From assembly GCA_950295325.1 (NCBI GenBank), contig OX485809.1:28024001-28088000 (forward strand): a stretch of 64,000 nt of DNA. Reading direction: 5' to 3'. Shown one piece after another: positions 21,817-33,960 of the stretch. Source of the stretch: Polytrichum commune (taxonomy: Eukaryota > Streptophyta > Polytrichopsida > Polytrichales > Polytrichaceae). The stretch's first letter is position 1, and every line of letters begins with the position of its first letter. The position numbers were made by a program, and so were the translations under genes. The notes beneath the pieces were generated by a model. It had not been told where the DNA came from, searched no databases, and saw only the letters and a program-made list of their open reading frames with translations.

Positions 21817-23604
21817 CTAACAACACACAATGAAACTTGTGATGATTCTTCTCAATTTTTGTTGTAAAGATGCGTCCCATGATGTATGAGAAAAGGAAGA
21901 ATTGTGATGGAAGATGAGGTGATATCTTTGAACTCGAACAAGAGATTAAAATGGGTAAGGAACAACTTAAACCCAAGGGATGCATGTGGCTTAGGAATTC
22001 ATGGTTAATCACCATGATTTCCAAGTTCCTTTATAACAATATGTTGTTGCCCTTGCGGCAATGTCAAAGCGTTAAGGGTTTTCCAGTGTTGCTTTGGCTT
22101 TCAGGTTAGGGCGCTGCAAAATATTATAGTTTCTTGAATTTAGCTTTACGCTAAGTACTTTCTCTTTCGTTCATCTTACTAGAGTGATGGGTGTGGCAAA
22201 AGGCAAGGAAACCAAAAGTTACTCTGCATTTCAACATTGCCAATGTCAAATACTTTTGTGACATCGGTTCAATTCGTGTTCCTTCTTCAACAAGGGTTTC
22301 GTAGAAGAATCATAGGTAAGTAACACATATGGTCTACTTAAAGAAGATCATTGCAAAATCCACACATATAGTTACTCCTAATGTGTAGGTCTTACTTGCA
22401 ACAATTCCCTCATCTCGTGTTTTATGTTCCTATTGGAACACACAAATTGAACGTTTGTCCATGCTTCCTCTATTTTTTCTTCTTTGCATTGCTTCATCAT
22501 AACATCATACTAACAAAACCACATAGGGGAAATGTAGTTGTATCGGCGATACCTCTCGAGACGGCCGGCACGGGTGAGTGCATCATCTAAGCTTCTCCTT
22601 TGTCTCTCAAATTGCCTGCAATCAAACATTGGAGAAGCATCACACATGGGCCAAAAGTTTCACCCTAAATATTGAATCCCCGTGTCTTTTCTCGAAGTTT
22701 TCACACCTCTTCAAAACCCTTAGCCGTCTTCCTCACATAGGATGATGCAAAAGGGGATTTGATGACAATTGAGAAATGAAAGATAATACTTCTATCCCAT
22801 ACAACATCAAAGGAACGTCACAAATGGTTGAGGATGACGTAGGGTTCATTGTGCAAAATGTACGGGCATTTTCTTGTGATTCAAACCCTTTTCCATATCT
22901 TCCAAAGTGTATGTTACCATGATGTGAAGTTTGCACTCGTCATGGTTAGGGGGGTGCTTGCTAAAAAATGCAACTCGTTTTTTTACTCCAACTTCAAGAA
23001 GTAGGGAATGAGATCGTAGAGTAATGATCATGAAAAATTATACTAACTTGGATTGACAAGAGTCGCATTTTTCTATTCATGTTGGAGGGAAAGCGACAAC
23101 GTCGTGGAAGTGATGGGGGAAGAGGCATGGACCAAGAGACACATTTTCGATCGTATGGTTCTGGCAACCTAACGGAATTGGTTTGCAATCCTACTTCGTT
23201 AGCTCACATCTAACCACTTTTGTCCAATAGCCAGTTAGGTCAAACAAGAGCCTCGTATGTAGGATTTTATTGTTGAGACAATGAAGAAACCCCAAAAATG
23301 GCATTCAGGTTCATACTGGATTTTTGTGATGAATGTCATACCCATGCACAATTTCTGGGGTAGGATATCATCATTCCCCATGGTGACCAATTTTGTTGTC
23401 TTTATTTCCGAGGGTTGCAAATGCGCAAGTCAAAAAGGGGTTTAAGGTTCTTTCATCCACAAAACCCTAAGGTTATGATCTACATATGACAAAAGAGTTC
23501 TTATTTTACCTTACTATATACGAGAGCCTTACTTTAAAGTAGCAAAACATTGCAAATGCAAACAATAAGAAATCATAGATTGGACTTGAGATTGGATGTC
23601 CCAC
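21817..23604. other. Probable intron sequence of the minus-strand gene
   Basis: No exon was recognised between the coiled-coil exons at 21645 and 23605. Open frames here are short and lack splice support. Confidence 0.3.
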
Positions 23605-23732
23605 CCTTCTTTGTTTTTCATGGATGCAAGGTCCCTATGCAGAGTATCCTTCTCATGTTGAAGTTTCAGTAACTTCTTCCTAGCTTGATGAATACTTTGC
23701 ACTTCCAATTGCCTTGGGTCGCATGTAGAAAT
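23605..23732 (-). CDS. Coiled-coil exon of the same minus-strand gene
   Basis: It follows an acceptor TGTCAG and ends near a weak donor GG|GTGGGA. The frame encodes DPRQLEVQSIHQARKKLLKL and LQHEKDTLHRDLASMK, with heptad-spaced leucines, like the exon at 21645. The downstream boundary is uncertain. Confidence 0.4.
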
Positions 23733-24007
23733 CTGACATTGCACTGTTCAACATGTAAGCAAGGGATGACTTGATTTTTAATGATGGGTTTTACTACAAG
23801 ATTTTTTTTGGAATGGAATTCCTCATGCTCCCACCAATCCAAGAAGGATCCTACAACATCCACTTGGCATAGCCCAAAGATGCAAAAATATTACATGACA
23901 TGAGAAGGATGCAAGTCTATAATGAAAAACGAGGATTTATGGGACGCCCATTTTGACATTGGTCAAGGCAACAAATTCTTAAGAATTAAGATCTGTAAGT
24001 TGTAGAC

Positions 24008-24137
24008 CTTGGTAACATCCTTTCCATTCTGACATCGCCACTCAGGTTTACAATCCAGCTGCCGACCTTGAATTTTCAAATTTTGCAACATCATCTTTGT
24101 TTCTATCGTCTGCACATTGCTCCTCCAAATTTGTTCA
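24008..24137 (-). CDS. Candidate exon of the same minus-strand gene
   Basis: Acceptor AACAG and donor AAG|GTCTAC enclose an open frame reading EQIWRSNVQTIETKMMLQN, then a Cys/Trp-containing segment (CKPEWRCQNGKD). Partly helical. Boundaries rest on consensus and frame only. Confidence 0.35.
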
Positions 24138-24206
24138 CTGTTTGTTCTACTTATTTCATGCATATTCACATGTCAAACTTGCGAAAAACTTGAGAGAACA
24201 ATGATG

Positions 24207-24284
24207 CTTAGGGTTAGTTTCCATGTAGAAACATTTCCACTGGAATCCAGTGGGCAAGCGGCCTACGTGGAAACTAACCCTTAG
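24207..24284. mobile_element. Short foldback element with GGGTTAGTTTCCAYGTAG ends
   Basis: The arms GGGTTAGTTTCCATGTAG (24211-24228) and CTACGTGGAAACTAACCC (24263-24280) are inverted repeats with one mismatch around a ~34-bp core. A TTA triplet lies on each side. It sits in a putative intron of the coiled-coil gene. A partial relative occurs at 4594-4650. A TTA duplication would fit a PIF/Harbinger-type MITE, but the element is too small to assign firmly. Confidence 0.55.
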
Positions 24285-24344
24285 AAGACAAAGAGCCATC
24301 AATGATGTTTGTAAGAATGTGAAGCACAAGGACAAATCACGCAC

Positions 24345-24424
24345 TTTGATTTCATACTCCATTGCGCATTCAAGGAGTGCAATCTGAAGCTCTTCAACAT
24401 TTGAAGTTCCCAAATGTTGATTGC
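24345..24424 (-). CDS. Coiled-coil exon of the same minus-strand gene
   Basis: Acceptor GTTGCAG and donor AAA|GTGCGT bound an open frame reading NQHLGTSNVEELQIALLECA then MEYEIK. The donor GTGCGT is the same as that of the 438-codon exon. Predicted helical; function unknown. Confidence 0.4.
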
Positions 24425-24489
24425 CTGCAACCTTGTGTTGAATATCCTTCTGATGCAAGCATCAACAGTAGTTTTCAATGACATGTCCC

Positions 24490-24655
24490 AAGCTTACTTC
24501 TTGGACTTCTTCCTCCTCCTCCTCTTTTTCCTCACACCTCTACATCTCATGCTTCAGTAAATCATTTTCAAAGGGCTAAGTCTTCTAGCAAACTCAAATT
24601 AGAAACACTTTGAATCATGTTATCATCATTGTAACGTGAGAATGGGCCCTTGGCA
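24490..24655 (-). pseudogene. Broken coiled-coil segment of the minus-strand gene
   Basis: Reading down the minus strand, one frame gives PFSRYNDDNMIQSVSN then LLEDLA. A one-base shift continues as ENDLLKHEM, then a TAG, then RCEEKEEEEEEVQE before a GTAAGC donor. The pieces look like one charged coiled coil split by a frameshift and a nonsense codon. A missed small intron or sequence errors could also explain it. Confidence 0.35.
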
Positions 24656-24744
24656 AAATTGATTAGATAAGGTACTACAATCATGTTATCAATGAATGAT
24701 TTGGAAAATGAATATTATTCTTGAGCTATGTAGCTAGCACACAC

Positions 24745-24848
24745 CTGGATGATGGGTGCCTCAGGAGGCATTTTGATGAGCGATTGAAATTTGTTTTCTA
24801 GCACCTGCATGCTGTTCCGGAATGTTGGCACTGTGATAGAATGACCAC
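24745..24848 (-). CDS. Exon 2 of the minus-strand gene (34 codons)
   Basis: Bounded by a CAG acceptor and a CAG|GTGTGTGC donor. Its frame reads GHSITVPTFRNSMQVLENKF then QSLIKMPPEAPIIQ. The upstream exon ends in phase 1 and this 104-bp exon restores phase 0, so the junction is arithmetically consistent. Confidence 0.5.
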
Positions 24849-25052
24849 CTGCCTCAAAGTAATTACTACATTACTACATCACTTTTACTACAACCTTAAA
24901 TGCTCAAACTACTACCACTCACAAAGATTTCAATTTACTTTGAGGTAGGCAGCAACATGGATGATGAGGAGCATGTCATATGATGCATGAGCTGAATGCA
25001 ACAAGTGTACTACTTATCTATGACAAAGTTTAAATACATACTTGTTACGCAC

Positions 25053-26407
25053 CCATTTTAATTGTCTTAGTTGGCCATTGATGACCAAGACTAGAGTAGC
25101 AGCCTGAAGAAGTACGCGAGAAACAATACTTGGGAAATTTAGCAACAAGATTCAAATTGTCTCCAACCTCAGCCTCGGCCTCTTTCATCGAGGTGGTCTC
25201 TCCATGGCCAGCCACTGACATTTGCACCAAGTCATGTTCGCCCCTGTTAACCATCTCAGGCACTTCCATGGAATTATTAATAAGGGTGGGGATTATTCTT
25301 GCAGGAGGTGGAGGCGGAGGTGTTGGTGGTATTTGGTCAATTTGTCCGTTGACTAGAAGCTGAATTTGACTCCCGGTATCGTCCATCAACTTGCCACTTG
25401 GCATCCGCATATCACTCTGATATCTTCTACTTAATCTTCCCTCACTTTGATTTCCGGATGTTTGAATGCGGACACATCCTCCTCCATAATTTCTTCTTAC
25501 TTCTAGCACCGTGGCACCCGTGAATCTGTCCTGCAAGAATGTAACACCCGGACACCCGGGGTCCGTAAATTCTTTTGTTTCGATCACTGGTCCCGTACTG
25601 ATGTGTTGATGATCTTGGTTATTTGCCAACTTGTTGCTATTACAATTCATGTACACAGCATGCAAAGGATGCACATATTTGTTGTTGAATTCATGCTTCA
25701 TGACAGGTCTCCCATTCATTTTCTCGTGATAATGATCTCTAGCCTGATGATTTCTAACCTCCTCCGACACCTTACATTGTATGGCATGAGAGCTTTGCAT
25801 ACGATGAGGGTGATGATGGTGATGATTAGGGTTCATCACACTTCTTCTGTGTCGGCCTTTGTCTAGGGGATCCTCTTGATGAGTGGACCAAGGAGATGAC
25901 CGGTGCACATTGCAATAATCTTCCTCCATCTTGTCTTGGTGGATTAGTTGTGTTGCAGCAGGTAAGACCTTCATCTTGACTGCAGGTTGTTGAATCTCAA
26001 TATGTGTAGCAGCAGCGAGGGATTTGAACACATTAGCATACTCCTGGCCTCTTTGGACATTCTCCAAGTTCCAAGCATCAATCATCTGCTCCACCCCATC
26101 TGCAATGCGATCTATCGCACTCAAGTTCACATTCCCCCGCAGGTTTGTTGCCACTTCGAACTCATGCGACTCATGATGATGATGATGCCCAATAGGACCT
26201 CCCGGATTGAGTAAATTCATTTGATCATCCCCGGATGATGAGTCCACTAGCTTCATCCCTTTGCTCCGTTTGCGGCTATGGCGACTCTGCTGCTGCATGT
26301 TTGAAGTTTGTTTGTTCATCAAAGTTTGTGCCACTCTAGTTGATGTTGCTTCTTCTCTCAATTCCCACCATATCCATGACTCTTGTTGGAATGAACCAAA
26401 TGCTCAT
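25053..26407 (-). CDS. Large His/Pro-rich exon of an unrecognised gene
   Basis: An open frame of roughly 450 codons from just after a TGA near 26408 down to a donor ATGG|GTGCGTAAC at 25052/25053; the first ATG is internal. Features in order: a basic Gln/Arg/Lys segment (SRHSRKRSKG), two histidine runs (HHHHHE; HHHHHPHRM), an acidic patch, and a proline run (PPTPPPPPPA). Apart from a patch reading TDPGCPGVTFLQDRF followed by TGATVLEV, the sequence is low-complexity or polar. No catalytic motif or membrane segment was seen. It splices in phase to 24745-24848, making it the likely N-terminal part of the gene that ends in the Cys/Pro-rich block. The true start was not found. Confidence 0.5.
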
Positions 26408-26745
26408 CTTCACCAAAGGATATCCGCATTTCAAAATTTTAGAAGCTCCTATTGTAGGCTCTATGTATGTCTGTCTGTGTGTCTTGTCAAGCATGGCCAT
26501 CATATGATTTCTATTACCATCCCCCTCCTCCTCCTCCTCCTCTTGCACAAATCATTCTTTTTTACAATTAATTCCTGCAATTTTTGTTCAAAAGTAACCA
26601 AACACTCATCTTCAGCCACATGCATCCGCATTTCAAAATTATGATTAAGCTCATAATGCATGGTTGTTTGTTTGCCTTGCCAGTCTATGGTCATTATTTA
26701 ATTTCTACTGCCATCAACCTCCTCCACCTCCTCTTCTCACACACA
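26390..26745 (-). repeat. Tandem duplication of about 190 bp, exon-like
   Basis: Two units share, on the minus strand, GAGGAGG runs, ATGG-A-TAGAAAT, and then a block encoding NFEMR followed by (A/G)EDE(C/H)LV. The upstream copy is open for 64 codons from an ATG. The downstream copy has a stop in this stretch (S-F-stop-NFEMR) and a small frame change just before the 438-codon exon. It may be a duplicated 5' exon. Confidence 0.4.
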
Positions 26746-29564
26746 TAAATCATGTCTACAATTAAATCCATGCATTTTCATTTTAACAAACTTCAATCTT
26801 ATCCAAAGGGCCACATTTGTGACGCATCATAATGTCAAGTAATTTCTCACTCCCCTCCCTCTCTCTTGATCCTCTCATCCACTCGTGAAGTTAATGCATT
26901 CTCCCTCAACATTCCAATCCATTGCCCAAATTTGATATCACATTTTGTTCAAGCGCAAAACATGATGAATCCCCCGGTAACTTATTATCAATCTCCATAG
27001 CCGCATGAGCTAGCCATGACAAAATCATTCATCTTTTGTCTCAACAATTGCTTCATGATTCCGGCAATGCCATTCCATGTGCCCACGTTTAACCGCCATC
27101 ACCAAAAATTTCACCTCTCAAATCTCACAACAAATTCCTTAACCCGCCTACTTAACCTTTCGGATCTTAAATCCTCATCCCCTTCGCCCCTTCAAACCTA
27201 CTAGATTGAACCTACATATCCATGATCTTCCACAACCTGTTGTGATTTGCACCACTAGTGCCTGAATTCCATAATGTCAAACCCCCTCTAACTTGTCCCA
27301 TCATTTGATTCAAAGACCTAAGGTATGTGCTAATTTTGGGCAAGAATTTGATTTTGTTACTAGGCAAGTATTTGATTATGTTACTAACCTCTGGTTGCAA
27401 ATTTTGAGGAAAAATTAGGAGCAAAGTACCTTTGGTTCTAGGGTTTTGAGAGTTTTTACAATCAACATAGTTATTTAAAAACAAATTCAAAGATCTGGCG
27501 GTTTCTTAAAATGTTTTTTGACTGAGGTTTCATTTTTTAGGAGCAATAATTATGAATCATGTCCAATTAATTTGATATTTTGAGAATCATGGTTAAAAAA
27601 AAATTAAAATGCCTTGATAACCAGTAGGGGTTTGGTGCCAATTTTAATACTGGCCCAACACTAGTATATACGCTACTAATGGATTCCTACATGCAAGCTA
27701 AGCTAACTCAAGAGTGGATTGAAGGCTCGGAGAGTGAACTATGGGTTGAGCAACATGATGGACTCCTCATGCACGTAATGTTTGCAATGCCATCCATAGT
27801 GTTAGGCATCAAATGCCATGGAGGTTTATGCTCTCATCCCATCATGAAAAGTTCTCTAGATTCATATAGAGTGTTCTTAAATAAATATTTCATGTATTAG
27901 TCCATGGTCAGTATACAAGACGATTATGTATGGAATTTAATTTACATGAAGAGGCACACTTATTCAATTTGTCAATGGTTTCATATGAAGAGCAAAGGTT
28001 TCTTACCAGTGATCGGGGAGATTTTTGGGCATAGTCAGTTGAGATCCTAGTGTTTGCAAGTCCAACTGGTTACATGTTGACATTCTCCGGTTTTCCTTTA
28101 TTAAATTGGGGTACATTCTAAGAATTCCCCTAAAATATCGGTAATTTTCCTGCAGTCTTGAACTTCAACCGGTTATTTCTCAAACTCAACCGGTTTATCT
28201 GTAACTAATTGTTGGTTCTCCTCGATCATTGTTTCTTACTCATGCTATTGCTAGAGAATTTTAGAATTTGTTTTCTTGAATGCTTGATTATTTCTTGTGA
28301 GCTTAAGTTTAACGTTTATTGCTATCTTCCCTCCCCAAAATCGTATTGTCTACCAATTGCATTGCGGAATACCATGCCAACTTGTATTTGAAACATGATA
28401 TTGATTTTACACAAACTTATAAGAAATTATCAAATTATGTAAGTTACGTGCTCAAATCTTCACGTACTACATCTTAATTTGAGATGTCAAATAAAGAAGT
28501 TAAGCAATACTCTTCTTATACGATTCTAAATGACTTTGTGAATGACAAAACAAAAAATGAAGATTTTCAATAATTAAAACTACAAAACTTCAATAAAATT
28601 TAATATCTCAACAAAATGGAAAATCCAAATTAAATGACACTTATGAAGAAAATGAAAATGATAAATAAAATCAGAAATTCCCATTAAATTGGACATTTTA
28701 AGTAAAATTATGATGTTACACTTTAGAATATAAATAAATTGTGAAATTTACATAAATTGAGATATTTAAATAAAATTTAAAAGTTAGACAAATTGTGAGA
28801 TTTAGATAAATTGCGAATTCCCAATAAATTGTAACATTCTAGGAAATTGTAAAATTTTAATAATTCATAAAATTCTTAATAATTTTAATTTTATAAAAAA
28901 AATTGTTAATAGATTGTTAAATGTTAATGAATTGTGATTTTTGGTAAATTGTAAATGTCTAGTCAATTGTAAAATTTCAATACATTGTAAATCTTAGTAT
29001 ACTGAAAACTTTCATAGATATGATATTTTCAAAAAACTTATTGGAAGAAAATTCCTAAATATAACAAAAATAAAAATATCATATAAAATAAAATACGAAA
29101 ATAAATTCAATATCTTCATTGACATCTAAATTCCAATAAAACCTAAATTTTCAATAAACTTAAATTTTTCAATCAAATAAGTATTATATATATATATAAA
29201 AACTTACTAATTAAATAATGTCAAACCTCCAAATAAAATTGCCGGGGGGTCCTAATTGTCAACGGAAAATTTCATGTGATTCATGCATGGTATAGAATGA
29301 TCCCTTACGGAATTCATGTGTGCATGCATGGCATGACAATGAATGGAAGAGGACATGGTTAAAAGGTCAACATGGTATGGAAGATGTGAAAGTTTATTAA
29401 TAAAATCATCTTACTAAGTGCTAGTCTTAGTTGAATGTGAAAGTTTGTGAGATATGAAGAACGGTTTCAAATTCTAAACATATGTGAAGAATATGGGAGA
29501 GCAAACTTTGAGTTCATTGGAGATTAACCCTCAAGCAATCGTATGAAGATTATACATATAACTC

Positions 29565-29845
29565 CCAGTAAAGAGTAAATAAAAATATTTTGATAAAAAG
29601 TAGTTGATGAAAGGAAGGCATTTTCGTATGGAATCCGTGAATGAAAAAAAAATCATACAAAGCAATGTAAATAAAAAGTAAAAAGAGAAGAGGATGTGAA
29701 GGCTTGACATGCAAAATCAAATACAAATAAAAATAAATTTGATGAAAAGTGATTGATAAAAAGAGGACATTTTTGCATGAAATTTTGAAGATGAAAAAGA
29801 ACCCATTCAAAAAATATCAATAAAAAGTAAAAAGAGAAGAATAAA
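29565..29845. repeat. Tandem duplication, two units of about 135 bp
   Basis: Both units run from AAATAAAAATA-TTTGAT through a 'gatgaaa/gataaaa' block and a 'cattttcgta / catttttgca' block, and close on AATAAAAAGTAAAAAGAGAAG. Diverged at roughly one base in six. Non-coding. Confidence 0.5.
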
Positions 29846-30667
29846 TTAATCTAGAGCTCCCTTCCTTGGCCACAGGGTTCTATACATGGAGTGTATCTAC
29901 CTTAATATGGACTAGATAACCAAGAAGAGTAGATAGAGGAGATTGCTTGATAAGTTATGGGAGGGTCAAGTCCACCTAGGGTTGCGAGAGTACATGTTCT
30001 TTCCATTGATATGCCAATTTGGATAAAATAATACAAAACACATCCTGCTGTCATTGCAGCATGAGCACAAACAACTTTGTAAAGACTACAAGAATCCCAA
30101 GAGTTTGGAGGACGCCAACATCAAATACCATGCAATACGGACATGGTGGTTGTCATAAGGGGCAACCACTAAGGAGAGCATGTACAACTTGTCGGAATGG
30201 ATGGGGTTTTGGCATTGTCGATATAGACAATGGGGAGGTCACATGCCCATTATAAGTTTTTCCCCATACACAAGTGCCATTCTTCTACTATTGATGAAAT
30301 TTTTGTGTCATTTCATTTTTGAAACCAAAAATATCTCCAACATGTACTGCAAGATATGATATTAGAATAGCATGCTAAGATCTTAACTTGTAACCTAGCA
30401 TAAACAATACATAACAAGTGGCTGCAACAAACCGTCCCCCCCCCCCATTCATGCTCACCCCTGAAACAACATTATTTCTAGTCATTGGCTTGCATTGTTT
30501 GGTGCAAAATATGGACTGCAAGTGGGAAACGCCCTTAATTGAAGAATACGAGGTCACATACTACATCAACAAGGACTCCGCTAGGTGGGTGGAGTAGCGC
30601 GTTAGGAGGTGTGTATATTGAATTGACATTGGAGGCCACTTGCAATCGCTCTCACAACATTCAAAAA

Positions 30668-30737
30668 ACAAGGGACGGCTAGTTGTGCATGCATTGTAAG
30701 AACAAGGGATGGCTAGTTGTGCATGTATTGTAAGGAT
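30668..30737. repeat. Two 35-bp direct repeats
   Basis: The unit ACAAGGGACGGCTAGTTGTG (then CATGCATTGTAAG) is repeated at once with two substitutions (ggatgg; catgtattg). Short recent tandem duplication. Confidence 0.6.
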
Positions 30738-33700
30738 ATTTCTCCCAACAAGTTGTGTTTGATGAATCACCGCATGGGCAATTGCCTACATGGACCTATG
30801 AATTCCATTGGCTCGAAGAAGGAGTTGCATGTCTACTCTAATCTCAAGATGACAAAATAAGGCAAAGACCTCAAACTAACACTACAACATAATGACGGTG
30901 AAGTTTGGGATAATATGGAGGTTCAAAATTGGAGGAACAACCCATTGTTCATGGACAAGTTGTTTGTAGCCTATGGCATATTTTACTCCATGCACATTAG
31001 GTACAACTATTCTATTATTTTCATGCTATGTTGATTTCTTCGTATCTTTTGCACATTCCATCCTCACATTGCACATGATGTGTTTTGTGGATTATTTCAC
31101 CATGGCCTACAAGCCCCTTTTGTTCACACGCCTTTTTGTCGATGTAATGTGTTTGAGGATTTCTTATTACTTTGTAACATGATATTTCCACATAAATGAA
31201 CTTGTAACATGTCTCACCCTTGCATATGGACTTGTAAATTGTTTCATACAAATTGCCAACTAGTCATCGACACAACAATCACGCAAACGATGTTGGCCAC
31301 TTGCTTCACTTTCAGATCATTTATCTACAAACTTGCATGTAGTAAATGTTTGTGTTGGGAAAGGTGATTAAATTGCAGAAATAATGGGATGACAAACCCC
31401 AAGCAAAGTTTGAGTTGGCCATCGCCAAGGCCATGAAATAGTTTGATGACAAACAACACCCATGTTTGTGGCTAGCTATTTGTGGTTGGCATTTTTTTCC
31501 ATCAAGCTTTCATTGCGAATCTTGTGTGTGCCCATTGTAGACCAAAATTCATTTTTCTCGATCTATTGTTGAGGGTTGTCATCTCCACACTATCCTCTTG
31601 GAACAATCCTTGATTGAAAGGGTTTACCCTATACCCTAGTATGTCCTTTTGTTTCGTTGCCAATGTCACAAAATGGTGGAAATACGCCAAGGTAGTTGTT
31701 GGAGATGGTTTTCAGGTACGTGGTACTTGAAAGAGGAAGGTTTCCTCTTTTTTGCAAGGGCCAAGTCAATGGATTTGCTACAACAATGGATTGTAGAGGT
31801 GGATGGAGATTGGAGGGATCTAAAAAAAAACTAACCCAAATTGGTGGGTAGAATTGAATACGTGGTGCGAGGCAACACAATTTAGAGCATTTGTGGACAT
31901 GGCAACACACGACAAACAAACTTGGTTGAACACATGGATCACTCAAGAATGTCTAGCTACGTCTTTGCCCCTTTTTGCATGGTACAAATGGTGGATAAAA
32001 CACCAAGAGGACCTCGACATCATATATGTCTTTGGCAACCTAAGTATTCTTTGCCACCCTATTTGTAGCAAGTGTTCCTACTTGTAACATCCCTCAACGC
32101 TTGCAATACCCATGCACGCTAATAAATGCCCTCATGTGGGTTGTGACATGTAGACATTTTTCTTTCACCAAAGGAGCCCATTTAATACATATACAAACTT
32201 CACAAGAGTGTAGAGATTATTTGTGCACCTGTGAGCAAGAATCCTCCACCCACCTTAATTGCATTCTAGTCCAGGTGGGGAGTCCTTTATCACACACCCT
32301 AGGTCCTCACTTACACATGCATCTTCGTTCCATTTCATTGTGAGTGAATTAGTATGTATAACACCTTTTTATTAAATTGTGCAAGCATTCACAAATGTTT
32401 GACCACCATACAATGTCAAGCAACAATGAACTAATTGAATCCCCCTCACCCTAAGTCTAATTGCCCTAACCCTCCATGTCCAACGTCCTCACCCCTCTGG
32501 AGTCACCCAAATTACCCTTGTTCCCACTCCAATGATCTCTCAAGCTTGTGCGGCAATGCAAGGTGCCCTCTAGCGAACACTAGCTGCTAGTTTTTGAACT
32601 TCCTTGCCACAACGTCGACTTCTTATCAACTGCAGCCATAGCCACTCACGACCCGCCTTTCCCCTCATCCTTGCTCACCCCCTCTTTGTTACCATCCACC
32701 GCAATTGACCTTGCCCCAACTCTTCCTGCCATAGGCGTTAATGTCCGAAGGGATGTGCACGGGTTCAGACTCTGTCGTCGGGGTGAAGATGCCGATGACC
32801 CTCCCATGAGGCAGTGATTCGGCGCAATGGGAGTTGAGCAGCCGCCTACCATCACATAGGTTTGCTTCGTTTTCGTCTTGTTCCTCCCCTAGCTACCTCA
32901 TTATCACCCGATGAATTTGTGCACTCTCCCGCACCTGCAACTATCTGCACCATCTTCCCTCTCTCCCGGTGCTCCGCCATATTACCCAATCCATCCTACA
33001 AAGCATGCAATGCTCCATTCTCCTACACCCTACTTGAAGCTTGAAACTCCCTTGAACTATCTTCACCCCCCGGTGATATGGATTCAAGAGGCTCCAGCAA
33101 CAGAATGCACTCCTATCAACCACCTACATTGACCAAACCCCATCAACACAAGAGCAAAAATCCTCCTCACACATTGGAGTTTTAGATAGCCGGAGGAAGC
33201 CATGTGGGCTCCTGACCGATGTCACATCTCCATATTACCAATTCGTGATCGACCTTGTGGCCAATCAGGTATGTTGTCCCCAAGCTTGCGATTACATCAC
33301 CAACCTTTCTCTTTCTCTCTCAACATGACCTGATGAGCCCACTGAGTGCAACAGACTTCCCAACACACAAACACACACACTCTACCCAGTACAATACCGA
33401 CTGCAACCTTGGGCTTCTCCCCTTGGTGAGCACCACCTATCCCTCTTGCTAATTTCTCCTTACATGGCCATATTGTCCTAATCCACCTCTCGCACTCACT
33501 CTGACACACTTGCTACCTTCAACACACCCCACGCCGAACTCAACCCAACAAAAACTCCACAACAAGAATCATTTACAATTTTCTCCCTTCCCCTATATCT
33601 TCAACTCCTGACTCCTGTCACTAGATTATTTCCCCTTTTCCCGAACGAGTGAAACCAAATTCAGTTTCCCCAATTTTCTCCAACCACATCGACCCCCATG

Positions 33701-33927
33701 TAAGGCCCCTATTACCCCTTCCTGATGGATTACCCAGCTGCAAACTTGGGTGTGGGCTTCCTTTGACACTGCTCCTTGGTTCCCAATGCCGGTAAGTGGT
33801 TGTACTCCCTTTCCGCACAATACCTGCTAATCTGTCGCAACCACTCTTAATCCTCAATCACTATGACTCGACAGGCTACTGGTCATCCTACACGGCGCTC
33901 GCAAATGGAATTAACCTTAAATGCATG

Positions 33928-33928
<1 letters not shown>

Positions 33929-33959
<31 letters not shown>
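33929..33959. repeat. (CT)n microsatellite at the hAT left border
   Basis: A CT-dinucleotide run ending CTCTTTCT directly before the left terminus of the hAT element. Confidence 0.75.

Positions 33960-33960
<1 letters not shown>

Larger units (their letters stand above)
26908..33928. other. AT-rich region, no gene recognised
   Basis: An exon-like minus-strand run of about 35 codons (EIDNKLPGDSSCFALEQ) lies near 26910-27000 but was not linked to the gene below. The region 28430-29230 is extremely AT-rich, with many short copies of ATAAATTGTGA-like sequence. Two small tandem duplications are listed separately. Near 30000-32400 there are broken frames (for example 31640-32090) that look like decayed transposase, but no family could be assigned. 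Confidence 0.4.
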
